Origin: CAWAMR01 sp963783095
GTDB taxonomy: Bacteria > Planctomycetota > Planctomycetia > Gemmatales > Gemmataceae
Length of the DNA stretch: 64,000 bases
Direction: 5' to 3'
Assembly (NCBI GenBank): GCA_963783095.1
Contig: CAWAMR010000002.1
Span: forward strand, 868,001 to 932,000
How positions within the stretch are numbered: the first letter of the stretch is position 1; each line of letters opens with the position of its first letter. The position numbers and the translations under genes are program-made. Shown piece by piece: positions 1 to 7,930 of this stretch. Below the pieces are notes generated by a model. It was not told the DNA's origin and did no database searches. It worked only from the letters and a program-made list of their open reading frames with translations.

Positions 1-127
1 GCCGCTTCCAGACATCGTGGCCGTTCTTATAACAATTGAGGAGAACCTGCACTACTGGTCTTTTGGCACAGGTTGATCCGAGTCGGCGGGGTTCGGCAGC
101 AATACGTGTTTCATCTGCATTTATCAT
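1..127 (-). CDS. Possible partial ORF running off the left edge
   Basis: An open frame on the minus strand begins at an ATG at 127 and stays open to the window edge, giving 42 residues. It starts MINADETRIAAEP and carries no motif I recognise. The upstream sequence has only a weak purine-rich stretch (CGGGAATC). It may be the 5' end of a real gene or a chance frame; the sequence beyond base 1 would decide. Confidence 0.25.
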   Translation of the reverse strand, partial: MINADETRIAAEPRRLGSTCAKRPVVQVLLNCYKNGHDVWKR

Positions 128-211
128 ACTGATTCCCGAGAGGTGTCTTTTGTTGCCATAAGACTTACCAGTGCCGGGTTTGCCATTGACCGCTAAGTGG
201 GCGTTGGATGG

Positions 212-562
212 CTACTCGATTATGGATTTGTCAGCATTGCGGATCGCTTCTTTGAGGACATTTGGGTCCGCCAGTGCTTCCCGGATCGAAGCAACTACGC
301 ACCGTAGTGCGTCGAGGTTTGAACTTCTCGCACAAAACATGGAACTTTCCGGATCGTAGCTGATCTGAGCAGCGAATTCCGCATGTTTGGTCCGGATCAT
401 GGCCTCGACGATCCCATGCCATGTGCAGCCGTCGCCCATAAAGCCTTTTGCCTCGAGCACTTCCTGGGTTTGGTCGAACTTGTCGAACATCACGCCGTAT
501 CGGGGATCGCCCCTTTTTGCCCCATAGTCGATGTGCCGACAAGGGGTCCAATCATCGGTCAT
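212..562 (-). CDS. Imm51-like immunity protein (orphan)
   Basis: A 116-residue acidic protein. A longer frame opens at 598, but the ATG at 562 is preceded by TTGGAGAAAAGC, a good ribosome-binding site, so I start there. The pattern of a central WHGIVEAMI segment, then DPESSMFCARSS, then a helical tail with ALADPNVLKEAI resembles the Imm51 family, proteins of about 110 residues that neutralise polymorphic toxins. That family link is by eye and moderate. No toxin gene lies beside it; its neighbours are toxin-antitoxin and DUF4058 fragments, so it looks like an orphan immunity gene kept in a decaying accessory region. Confidence 0.5.
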   Translation of the reverse strand: MTDDWTPCRHIDYGAKRGDPRYGVMFDKFDQTQEVLEAKGFMGDGCTWHGIVEAMIRTKHAEFAAQISYDPESSMFCARSSNLDALRCVVASIREALADPNVLKEAIRNADKSIIE

Positions 563-758
563 GCTTTTCTCCAATCTGCTCGTCTTTACACGGGACATTC
601 ACGATTCTGCGATTAGCTTACGAATGCACTCTTTCAGGCGGCTTCCAGGATTTCATCACCGAAGCTGATGCTCGCGTTCTCGTTGCGGTACGGTGCGCCA
701 TCAACGATGCACGAACTGGACTTGGAGTTTTGCTTTGGCATCAGTGACGATCCCTTTC

Positions 759-899
759 TCATCCAAGAACCAGATAGCGATTGGCCTCGACGTAATAGGC
801 ACGCACGTCCCCGGTTTCATAAGAGGCCAAAATGCGATCCTTACACTCGGGCAGCGTGAAGTCCTTCTCCTCGATTTCGTCCCAGATGACTTTGTGCAT
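759..899 (-). pseudogene. DUF4058 C-terminal remnant (second copy)
   Basis: A 46-codon frame starting MHKVIWDEIEEKDFTLPE and running to YYVEANRYLVLG is nearly identical to the C-terminal part of the longer DUF4058 pseudogene at 1511-2355. DNA identity is obvious between roughly 783-899 and 1680-1793. Its ATG overlaps the stop of the toxin-like gene upstream (TAATG at 901-897). It lacks the rest of the domain, so it is a leftover of a duplicated module. Past its stop, similarity to the longer copy is lost. Confidence 0.6.
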
Positions 900-1162
900 T
901 AGGATTGCTGGAACGCAGCCACTGCCGTCACCGTCACGGTGCGGTCCTCTTCTGACACGCGAGCCAGAACTTGGAGCGGAGGCTCAAATGCAATCCGCTC
1001 GACAGCGCTATCTCTGGACTCGCCCTCTGTTAAAGCGTTGTTCGCCAAGCGGCTGTCGATCCTATGCGATGCTGCCGTCACAGAAATGCGATCGGATGCC
1101 GCGAGCCAGATCGCGGTAAGTTCGTCCAAAGCAGAAGGAAGCCAAACAACTTGGTAGTTCAT
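899..1162 (-). CDS. Toxin-like small protein (RelE/ParE-type, putative)
   Basis: An 87-residue protein, second gene of a two-gene unit. Its ATG overlaps the stop of the upstream gene by four bases (ATGA at 1162-1159), the usual arrangement of toxin-antitoxin pairs. It starts MNYQVVWLPSALDELTAIWL, which fits the first strand and helix of RelE/ParE-like plasmid stabilisation toxins, and continues with a basic strand-rich half ending in VTVTAVAAFQQS. The 160-codon upstream extension of the frame is rejected because the overlap and the pair layout fix the start. A 57-base stretch of this gene (982-1038) is repeated at 2372-2428. The toxin role is inferred from size, context and the N-terminal pattern. 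Confidence 0.55.
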   Translation of the reverse strand: MNYQVVWLPSALDELTAIWLAASDRISVTAASHRIDSRLANNALTEGESRDSAVERIAFEPPLQVLARVSEEDRTVTVTAVAAFQQS

Positions 1163-1401
1163 TCGACGCCCATCTTTTTCCAAAACTCCGCGAGCGGGAT
1201 ACCACCTCCTGCGGCACAGCGGCGGTCGATCTCGACCCGATCGGGAAACGGTGAGGGTTCGGCAGGAATAAACTGGCCAAGGGTTCGGCCGGTCTCGTCC
1301 CGCACCTCGATACTCTGTCGCATGGTTGCTAGTTCTGCAACAAGATGCTCCGCCTCCGCCCATGTCCCAATACGATTTCCACTGACATAAAGCTCCACCA
1401 T
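1159..1401 (-). CDS. Antitoxin-like partner of the downstream toxin-like gene
   Basis: An 80-residue protein whose ATG at 1401 follows GGAGGGAAAAAAC, a strong ribosome-binding site; the ATG-like start at 1446 has none. The N-terminal half (MVELYVSGNRIGTWAEAEHL) reads as a small strand-helix unit, the middle has VRDETGRTLGQF, and the C-terminus (IPLAEFWKKMGVE) is the kind of helical tail that wraps a toxin. Short proteins with a D-E-x-G-R-x-L-G strand are common as first genes of planctomycete toxin-antitoxin pairs. The pairing with the overlapping gene is seen directly; the biochemical role is inferred. Confidence 0.55.
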   Translation of the reverse strand: MVELYVSGNRIGTWAEAEHLVAELATMRQSIEVRDETGRTLGQFIPAEPSPFPDRVEIDRRCAAGGGIPLAEFWKKMGVE

Positions 1402-1510
1402 GTTTTTTCCCTCCTCAATGTACAGAGAGTATACCACAGCTGTCATCGAATTAAAACTTCTCCCGTTTCTCGGTTCTCGGTTTTACTCTTCGCTCGCTTT
1501 TGGAGAACCT

Positions 1511-2355
1511 TTACTCAGCGTCGGCTTCAGGCATCACGCCGGTTTCGACTGCTGTGCGGTAATCCTCGGGACTGGCATCCCAGGTTGCCTGATAAGTCGG
1601 TTCCAGGGGCACCGGCACATGCCAGCCATTCGCCAGGAAGAGAGGAAAATCCGGCAGCACATCGCCGACGCCGAGCGCCTCGACGTAATAGGCGCGCACG
1701 TCCCCGGTTTCGTAGGAGGCCAAAATGCGATCCTTACCCTCGGGCAGCGTGAAGTCCTTCTCCTCGATTTCGTCCCAGATGACTTTGTGCATACCAAACG
1801 GGTCACGGGGCGTTGGCGGAAACAGGTCGATGATGAGGACGTGAAAGCCGGCGCAGGAAATCGATGGTCTTATCGACGAAATCACGCAAGGCAGCTCGGC
1901 TATCTTTGTTCCCTGGCGAAACGATCTCGATCACGGCGATGGTACGGCCCAAATGGTGCTTGATGACGATGCGGTTCGCGCGCGCTGCGTAGAACTCTTT
2001 TGTAGCGTCCGCGCCCGATGCTCGGGCCCTCATCTGAAAGTAACTTCGCCAGAATATCAAATCAATAATCGTTGGATTGAGGCGAAGTTTCTTGGAAGTC
2101 CGGCTCACGAATCGAGCTGTCGGCGGTTCCATGGTCGCCACGCCGCCGGCACTGCCAAAGCTCGCCCTGGGGGCTGCCGTGTCGTTCGACAGCAAGAACG
2201 TCCGATTCCTTGGGGCCGCTGCGCTGCTCCACGAGGGCTGCGATGCCGCGAGGCAATCGGCCTGCGTTGAGCGCATCCTTGATCCGGATAGACCAACTCT
2301 GGTGAAAGTCGTGAAACAATGCTGGAGGTATTTGAGACCAATCGTGAATCGGCAC
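1511..2355 (-). pseudogene. DUF4058 family protein, frameshifted twice
   Basis: Three minus-strand frames together make a recognisable DUF4058 protein. The start MPIHDWSQIPPALFHDFHQS at 2355 is the typical N-terminus. Near 2145 the reading has to move to another frame for RFVSRTSK, then YAARANRIVIKHHLG and VIEIVSPGNKDSRAALRDF. Near 1860 it moves again for HVLIIDLFPPTPRDPFGMHK to the end. The segment between RFVSR and YAARANR is longer than I would expect and looks like inserted DNA of about 80-90 bases (about 2000-2095). The function of DUF4058 is unknown. The gene is clearly non-functional as sequenced. Confidence 0.7.
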
Positions 2356-2371
2356 GGCAACACCTCTTCTC

Positions 2372-2428
2372 GCTCAAACGCGATCTGCTCGACCGCGCTA
2401 TCTCTGGACTCACCCCCAGTTAAAGCGT
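2372..2428 (-). repeat. Duplicated fragment of the toxin-like gene
   Basis: These 57 bases match 982-1038 with only a few differences and encode the same ALTxGESRDSAVExIAFE segment as the toxin-like gene at 899-1162. The fragment sits directly upstream of the DUF4058 pseudogene, so both a toxin piece and a DUF4058 piece occur twice here. Confidence 0.7.
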
Positions 2429-2433
2429 AATCG

Positions 2434-2723
2434 TGTAGCATTTTGTAACATCATTAACCATTACCCATTCGTTTGATTTTGCAAGCCCTGTTGTTGTAGC
2501 AATTTGTAACATAAGATCAGTGCCTCGCTCGTTTGCGGATGCCATCGTCGACCCAAAGTCAATTTTTTGTAGCAATTTGTAGCATCGGGGAGACTGATTC
2601 ATTTCTTGGGTTCGCAATCGTGGATTGAAAAGCCAATTCTTGTAGCAATTTGTAACATCGGGTTCACTCGTTTGAGTCTATGATCTATTGTACACAATCA
2701 ATTCTTGTAGCAATCTGTAGCAA
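2434..2723 (+). repeat. Five degenerate direct repeats of TTGTAGCAATTTGTAACATC type
   Basis: Copies of an 18-20 base unit begin at about 2433, 2494, 2567, 2640 and 2705, with start-to-start spacing of about 60-75 bases. The spacers are not unrelated: most contain TCGTTTG, and several end with a CAATT-rich stretch just before the next copy, so the whole is better read as a degenerate tandem repeat of about 60-75 bases. Units are too short and the spacers too alike for a CRISPR array. The unit is partly symmetric (TGTxxCAAxTTGxxACA), as an operator or iteron might be. No gene is seen in this stretch. Confidence 0.7.
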
Positions 2724-2886
2724 CCGCGCCCGTCAGTGTATCAAATTAGTAATCGTTTGATCTATTGCCCGTTCTTTGGAAAACTTTGTTATTCTCCATG
2801 ACCTAAGGATCCATCTCTACTTCTAATCCACTCCCCATTATAGTGTACGTAAGAACAAAATCAAGTATCACTCGGGTGTAACCACA

Positions 2887-2989
2887 TTCTCTGGGGGGTC
2901 GCCGGATTCAATGGTGTAGCCGAATTCGCCAGAATTCGGGGTGTGGCGAAACCCGAATTCTGGCGAATTCGGCTACGACCCCAGAGAAG
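2887..2989. repeat. REP-like long inverted repeat
   Basis: A 25-base arm at 2916-2940 (GTAGCCGAATTCGCCAGAATTC and GGG) is the exact reverse complement of 2952-2976. An outer stem adds TTCTCTGG.. at 2887 against ..CCAGAGAA ending at 2989, with a two-base bulge. One arm of the same sequence recurs at 24124-24150, so this is a dispersed element. It lies just past the stop of the DUF1016 gene and could also end its transcript. Confidence 0.8.
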
Positions 2990-3024
2990 TTGGCTACACC
3001 CTATCACTCTTCGCTCTCATTTTG

Positions 3025-4197
3025 TCATCGAGCTTGATTTTTCTTGGCTCGCTTCGATGGCTTGGCTGCCTTGCGTTTCTTCGGTGCGGGGAGCGCAGGC
3101 GGCTTGGACGGATCAACTGAGGAATCAGCCAGTTCGGCTTCGATCTCTTCCACGGTTGGCAGGGCGGATTTCAGATTCGGCGGTAAGACGCGGGTCAGCT
3201 CGTACTCGGAGATGCCAATAGGCTTGTCTACGCCGCGCAGCGAATATTCAGCGACGAAGTGGTTGCGATCCTGACAGAGGATCAAGCCGATGGAAGGGTT
3301 ATCGGCGACGTGCTGAAGCTGGTCATCAACGACGCTGAGGTAGAAGTTCATCTTGCCGGCATACTCGGGCTTGAATTCGCCTTTCTTCAGATCGATCACG
3401 ACGAAGCACCGCAGTTTCAGGTGGTAAAACAGCAAGTCGATGTAAAATTCGCGGTCGCCCACCTTCAGACAATATTGGCGACCGACAAAAGCAAAGCCCT
3501 GCCCAAGCTCCAACAGGAAGCGTTCGAGCTGATGAAGGAGATTCGTCTCCAGTTCCCGCTCGTGGAATGGTTCCTGGAGCGTCAGGAAATCGAAGATGTA
3601 CGGGTCTTTGAGTGTCTGTTGGACAAGGTCCGATTGGGGAGGCGGCAGCAACCTCTCGAAGTTGGTGATGGCCTGTCCCTGACGAGCATGCGCCTCGGAC
3701 TGGATCATGAGCAACAGAACATTGCGGCTCCAGCCGTTGGTCAGCGTCTGCTGCATGTACCAGAGGCGGTCGTTCTTGTTCTTCACTCGCTGCATCAGGA
3801 GGACGTTGTGCGCCCACGGAATTTGGGCAACCAGTTGTTGCCCTTCTGGAATGGCCGGCAATTGGGCAACCGGCGGTTGCCCAATTGGGATGAGTGGTGC
3901 GAAAGCGTCAGAGTATTCGTGGGCAAACTGCACCATGAGCTTGATGTTACGTTCCGAATAGCCCTTTTCTTCCGGCAGTTCATTTCGAAGCTCGCGGGCC
4001 AGCCGTGGAATGACCCCGGCTCCCCACCCTTCATGTTGTTGCCGCGCGTCGATCAATCTCCCAATGTCCCAATACAGATGCACCAGTTCGGCGCTTACGG
4101 CCAGGATCGCCCGCGTTTGCGCTTGCTGAATGCGGGCCTTGATCTCCTTCAGGAGAACCGGAAAGTCGGCCGGTATCGGGAGGTTCTTCTTGCTCAT
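3025..4197 (-). CDS. PDDEXK nuclease of the DUF1016/YhcG family
   Basis: A 390-residue protein. The N-terminal winged-helix part (about 1-150) has the usual RAxLAVSAELVxLYWxIGR pattern and GYSERNIKLM; the C-terminal PD-(D/E)XK domain has DREFYIDLLFYHLKLRC followed by VVIDLKKGEF, giving the catalytic D...xLK core. The tail is Lys/Ala/Pro-rich and basic. The ATG at 4197 follows GGTGGGTGAA and begins MSKKNLPIP; earlier in-frame starts (4209, 4272) lack a binding site. Family members are found in restriction and other mobile defence loci, but no partner gene is adjacent here. Gene and fold are clear; the cellular role is not. Confidence 0.85.
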   Translation of the reverse strand: MSKKNLPIPADFPVLLKEIKARIQQAQTRAILAVSAELVHLYWDIGRLIDARQQHEGWGAGVIPRLARELRNELPEEKGYSERNIKLMVQFAHEYSDAFAPLIPIGQPPVAQLPAIPEGQQLVAQIPWAHNVLLMQRVKNKNDRLWYMQQTLTNGWSRNVLLLMIQSEAHARQGQAITNFERLLPPPQSDLVQQTLKDPYIFDFLTLQEPFHERELETNLLHQLERFLLELGQGFAFVGRQYCLKVGDREFYIDLLFYHLKLRCFVVIDLKKGEFKPEYAGKMNFYLSVVDDQLQHVADNPSIGLILCQDRNHFVAEYSLRGVDKPIGISEYELTRVLPPNLKSALPTVEEIEAELADSSVDPSKPPALPAPKKRKAAKPSKRAKKNQAR

Positions 4198-4349
4198 TTC
4201 ACCCACCATCGCAGCGAGAACAGTGTCTCGCAAGTCGCAATCGCAACCAACGACGGGAATTGATTTTAACAAACAACCGGGGCAACTGAACGTAGTTAGA
4301 ACTTTTTATTGCTGGCGTGTGCGGGCTGCGACGCCGGATTGCGCAACAA

Positions 4350-4844
4350 TCAAGGTGTGTCGCTGACCAGAACCGTCGCTACCTTATCGCTCCGGTGTCC
4401 GACGATTCCGAAGCGGGTCGCGGCGCAGGCAAGTTCGTTCCGACCTGTGCGCATCGTCGTTACTACTGTCGCGCCAGTCTTCTCGCTCAAGTAGTTCGCA
4501 GCTTGACGAAACGCTTCCCCAGACCACCTGCCTGTCTCGGGATTTGTGCCCTGCCAATGCGTGGCGATCAGAATGTAGGCTAACCTTGGCTCGGTGAGAG
4601 CTTGACTCATGAAGTGCTCGCGGATCGTCAGCCCAAGACTATTGCCCAGGTTTTTACGCGACCGGGCCGAGAAGATGGCGGCGTCGTTGCAGACCAAAAT
4701 GAGGATCGTGCCGACAGACGTTTGGATGCGACGTGCCACGGCCAACTCCTCGATTACTCCTCCGAAGGCATTGCAGACTTGCCAGCCGACAAGGGACTTC
4801 CACTCGTCTCCAGCGGGGTATAGCTTGACCGTCGTGCTCGCCAC
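4350..4844 (-). CDS. Hypothetical protein, probably the 3' part of a split gene
   Basis: A 164-residue frame beginning at a GTG. It is in the same frame as the ORF at 4863-5294, and only a TAG and six codons separate them. No ribosome-binding site precedes the GTG. Readable segments include VKLYPAGDEWKSLVGWQVCN and TNPETGRWSGEAFRQAANYL; I do not recognise a family. The continuity of frame and style suggests that 4350-5294 was a single gene now broken by one amber codon, although two coupled genes cannot be ruled out. Confidence 0.5.
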   Translation of the reverse strand: MASTTVKLYPAGDEWKSLVGWQVCNAFGGVIEELAVARRIQTSVGTILILVCNDAAIFSARSRKNLGNSLGLTIREHFMSQALTEPRLAYILIATHWQGTNPETGRWSGEAFRQAANYLSEKTGATVVTTMRTGRNELACAATRFGIVGHRSDKVATVLVSDTP

Positions 4845-4862
4845 GGAAACTCGGGGTTGTCC

Positions 4863-5294
4863 CTAGATATGGACGACGGTTTGCAAGTGTGTCGTCCGGC
4901 CAGCAACGCACCCATCAACGCCCAAGAGCATTTCCATTTGTCCCAGTTCTATCCGTGAAAGAACCTCTCCCAAAGCCGTCAGCCCCGAGCGTAACGAGTC
5001 TACCGTCGCGAAAAGTGGTTGGATGTATGCCTTGATGGAACCGGCGTCGGTTACAAGTACAGCCTTCGTCGGCCCGATGAAACTCTGCACTTCTCGCAGA
5101 AAGTGCCGCTGGTAAACATCGTTGGCCCAGGCGTCGCAGTGGCCCCGCTGATCGTCTACGATCAAGCGAATAATCTCAGCCGACTTAGCCAATTCCTCGT
5201 CATGTCGAGTCAACCATTGGCAGCTCACCGGCTGCGGGCCGTATCCCGCGAATGGGTCATCTGGATGCGTCTGCGTTTCACTCGCAATGACCAT
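4863..5294 (-). CDS. Hypothetical protein, probably the 5' part of a split gene
   Basis: A 143-residue protein. I choose the ATG at 5294 because GCGAGG lies six bases upstream; an in-frame TTG start at 5315 is less likely. It contains DDPFAGYGPQPVSCQWLTRH, then AKSAEIIRLIVDDQRG, then a second half ending TTHLQTVVHI before TAG. No known domain is recognised. It sits downstream of a small gene at 5370-5747 and upstream of the frame at 4350-4844, with which it probably formed one protein. Confidence 0.5.
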   Translation of the reverse strand: MVIASETQTHPDDPFAGYGPQPVSCQWLTRHDEELAKSAEIIRLIVDDQRGHCDAWANDVYQRHFLREVQSFIGPTKAVLVTDAGSIKAYIQPLFATVDSLRSGLTALGEVLSRIELGQMEMLLGVDGCVAGRTTHLQTVVHI

Positions 5295-5369
5295 CGAATA
5301 CCTCGCATTCAACAAGCCGCATTCGGGCTGTATTCATATGGGGCACGACCTCGCCAGTGACTTCGACAA

Positions 5370-5747
5370 TTACATCAACCTCCTCGCCCGGATTCGGCTC
5401 CCGCGTGCGTCCACGGCCGGCAACGTGCGGGGGATGGCCTTCGAAGCTCGGGCAGCGGATACATTCAGCGAAATGGGGTTTCTCAGCGCGACACCGATAA
5501 CAATGATCCCATCCTTCGTCGGCTGGCCCGACTTGTCTAATTTGAGTCGCGGGGCGATGGACACGATCTCCGGATGATCACGGAGGAGCTGGTCCTGGAA
5601 GTGATCCTTCGTTTGACTCGCCGTGAGGTAGTCTGCCACTTGTTCTCTCCGGGAATAGAAGTCGTATCGGCCGGTCCCGCCCCCTGGGAATTCTTGTGTT
5701 AGTATCTTCTTTAGCTTGCGCACAAGCGGGTTTTTCAATGGTGCCAC
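5370..5747 (-). CDS. Hypothetical protein resembling an N-terminal module of trypsin-like peptidase proteins
   Basis: About 125 residues if started at the GTG at 5747, which has AGGGGGTG six to seven bases upstream; the frame extends to an ATG at 5840 that has no binding site. The protein has a basic start, VADYLTASQTKDHFQDQLL, then HPEIVSIAPRLKLDKSGQP and KDGIIVIGVALRNP. The last part recalls the short strand-rich module (conserved V-GVGVG-type strand, then a charged turn) that precedes some bacterial trypsin-like domains. No peptidase domain follows. The assignment is tentative. Confidence 0.4.
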   Translation of the reverse strand: MAPLKNPLVRKLKKILTQEFPGGGTGRYDFYSRREQVADYLTASQTKDHFQDQLLRDHPEIVSIAPRLKLDKSGQPTKDGIIVIGVALRNPISLNVSAARASKAIPRTLPAVDARGSRIRARRLM

Positions 5748-5846
5748 TGGTGCACCCCCTACACGATTAGCTTTTTGAAGGCGAAGGACATAGAGAGCTG
5801 CCTGGAAAAAAGAGAACAACCGCTTGGTGGTCGCGCGCATGAACCA

Positions 5847-6107
5847 TCAAACAGCGGCGAATACGGCTTGCACGACGCGCTTCTCGAGATCGCGAAGGAT
5901 GTCTGCCAATTGCCGGCCGACTTTTGGCGCTTTGCGCCGTTCCGCCATTTCTTCGTCACTAAACGGCGACTTAACGCCTGGAGGCAGTTTGCCGAGTCCT
6001 CCCGGCACAAATACGCCCAGCACCTTCCCGGACGGGTCTTTTAATTCTACTTCGGCTTGGGTGGTCAATTGTGAGAGCAGAGACGGGTCGGTCACGGTAA
6101 TTGACAT
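5847..6107 (-). CDS. Small antitoxin-like protein of a planctomycete family
   Basis: An 86-residue protein with an excellent binding site (GAGGAGAACAAA before the ATG at 6107), so the longer frame from 6191 is not used. It starts MSITVTDPSLLSQL, has the strand VELKDPSGKVLGVFVPGG, then PPGVKSPFSDEEMAERRK and ends in a helical ADILRDLEKRV segment. This layout (small strand unit, proline-rich linker, C-terminal helix) is that of antitoxin-like proteins often seen as first genes of toxin-antitoxin pairs in planctomycetes. The expected toxin does not follow: the next frame is the unrelated hypothetical at 5370-5747. Probably a solitary or decayed antitoxin. Confidence 0.6.
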   Translation of the reverse strand: MSITVTDPSLLSQLTTQAEVELKDPSGKVLGVFVPGGLGKLPPGVKSPFSDEEMAERRKAPKVGRQLADILRDLEKRVVQAVFAAV

Positions 6108-6138
6108 TTTGTTCTCCTCACTGAACTTTCGACTTACT

Positions 6139-7250
6139 TCATATGGGATAGCCCCACTCTTCAAAGCACCGTTGCCATTTCCTTGCCACAAGTGATCTTA
6201 GCTCTGCAGGAAGCTCCGGCAGGGCGTTTTTCTTGTATCCCGCAATCGCAGCCACGTAGCAGCGCAAGGCCGGCTCGACGTAACCGAAATCGGGAAGGTC
6301 CAATGCCTCGTAGATACTGCGCACTTGCCCGAGGGGGTCGGCCTCCAGCGCCTCAAATCCGATTTCATGGAAGTGGCCCTTGGGGATCAAGCCCCGTTCT
6401 TCGAAGAACACATCGTAAACCTCCTGGTATTGTTGAATTGCACGCTCATCCAGCTCACGGTGGTCTGCTCGCTGCATCGTCCAAACTGGTGTGCCGGTTC
6501 GAAGCCAATGCTGCGTTGATCGGAGGACATCGTAGGGGTTGCGATGGATGTGAACGAACTTCGCGCGGGGAAGAGTTCGAGAAGCACCTTGATGCGGCAG
6601 GTATGGCCGGGCGACTTGAGCAGCAGCGGTCTGCCATACTTGAAGGACAGCTTGCGCACCAGCCAGACCAGGCTCGATTTCCACTCGGCTAACTCGTCCG
6701 CTGAAGTGTCGCGTAGGGTGAGATAGCGGTTATAATGACCAGCCCGGCGCGGGAAGGCCCAGGCCATCGGCAAGGCTTGGCCTGTCATGGAACACAGGGC
6801 AAACTCGTCCTCCTGAGGTTCGGCAAAGCCGAACTTGACATTGTCCATCGGGCGCTTCTGAGGAAGGAAAAAGCCCAGAAGTTTTGTGCTCATCCTCTCC
6901 GTGGAAAGGAAGGTGTGCGGATAAGAAGTTTGGTAGGTAGTGGGATAGGAAAATCGATCATCCTGAGCGAGCAGGTTGTGGAGATGAGTCGTTCCGCTGC
7001 GCCATATGCCCAGGATGAATAGCGGGGGAGCCACACTGCTATTTGCGATTCTCCGTCCGTAGACAGCGTTTTCCCACGCAGCCACTGGCGTGTTCATGAT
7101 GCTGCCAGCGGTTATCATCGCTGCGCGTCCCCAGTAAGGCCGATCCACGGCAAAGCGGTTCTCCCGCAGTATGCGGAACCACCGCCCCAGTGTGATCCCA
7201 GCAAAAAGCCCGGGACCAATGCGCTTCACGTATGCCTCACGCCAGGACAT
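6139..7250 (-). pseudogene. Sulfotransferase family protein broken by a single-base deletion
   Basis: Two frames together give about 370 residues of a PAPS-dependent sulfotransferase (Sulfotransfer_3 type). The N-terminal part from 7250 holds the 5'-phosphosulfate loop LFILGIWRSGTTHLHNLLAQ. After VLLELFP the frame fails at about 6565-6570; the other frame continues at once with AKFVHIHRNPYDVLRST, the 3'-phosphate binding segment, and runs to the stop at 6139. Restoring one base in the CCCCGCGCG run rejoins F-P-R-A-K-F-V exactly. The enzyme would transfer sulfate from PAPS to an unknown acceptor. Whether the lesion is real or a sequencing error in a GC run cannot be told from the sequence. Confidence 0.85.
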
Positions 7251-7350
7251 TGGTTACTGAGCTCCATCATTCTTCGGCAGCCATGGGAATCGAGGTGGAT
7301 CACCCTATTTGAGGCGAGGCTGACTGCACCGGGCCGGCGGGAGAGCGTGA

Positions 7351-7930
7351 TCAAGCAGGGACGTACGTCAGCCTGACCGCATCATCGCCGACGGGATCGG
7401 CGGCGATAAGTCGGAGGGGCGGCCTGGCACCGGCGAAGTACGGCTTGCCGCGACCAAGCACAAACGGGCGGAAGTAGAGACGATACTCGTCGATGAGACC
7501 GAGGTCGGTGAGGCTCCTCGCGAGTTCGGGCCCGGCAACATCGATTTCGCCCTCGACTTCCGCCTTCAGCCGGCGCACGAACGCTTCGACATCGCCCGCC
7601 ACCAGCGTCGCGTTGGTGCCAATCGACTTGAGCGAGCGTGACACGACCCATTTCGGCTTCGCCCGCCACAACGCCGCGAAGTCGCGATCGCCCATATCCC
7701 ACTCCGGGTGATCCTCGTCCCAGTAACGCATCACTCGTACATACGACGACCGCACAAACAGCCGGCCGAGCCGCGGATTTGATCGTTGAAATGACGACCG
7801 AGCGAATCACCGGGCGGCGGCAATTCCAGCCCGCTCGCGAGGCCCGCGACGTAGCCGTCCGATCCAGGCCCGCGACGCCGGCGACGTAGCCGTCGAGCGA
7901 TTGCATCATTCCGAATACGAGCTTGCCCAT
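7351..7930 (-). pseudogene. RibD C-terminal/dihydrofolate reductase-like protein, two lesions
   Basis: The start MGKLVFGMMQSLDGYVAG at 7930 follows GGAGGTGTGAGGGA and is typical of the family. A partial duplication then puts two copies of a DGYVAG-coding segment 35 bases apart (CGACGTAGCCGTC at 7847 and 7882 on the plus strand), shifting the frame. The true frame continues LELPPPGDSLGRHFNDQIRG to RRMYE, is broken again by one missing base near 7738, and resumes VMRYWDEDHPEWDM to the stop at 7351. The family is NADPH-dependent reductases of pteridine-like or unknown substrates. The duplication is a true mutation rather than a read error, so this gene looks dead. Confidence 0.8.

Noticed and set aside
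2434..2723. CRISPR array
   Set aside because: The cores are about 18-20 bases and degenerate, spacers share TCGTTTG and CAATT motifs and are 40-55 bases long, and no cas gene is near.
3259..4263. 334-codon plus-strand ORF opposite the DUF1016 gene
   Set aside because: Shadow frame; the minus frame has the PDDEXK and winged-helix motifs.
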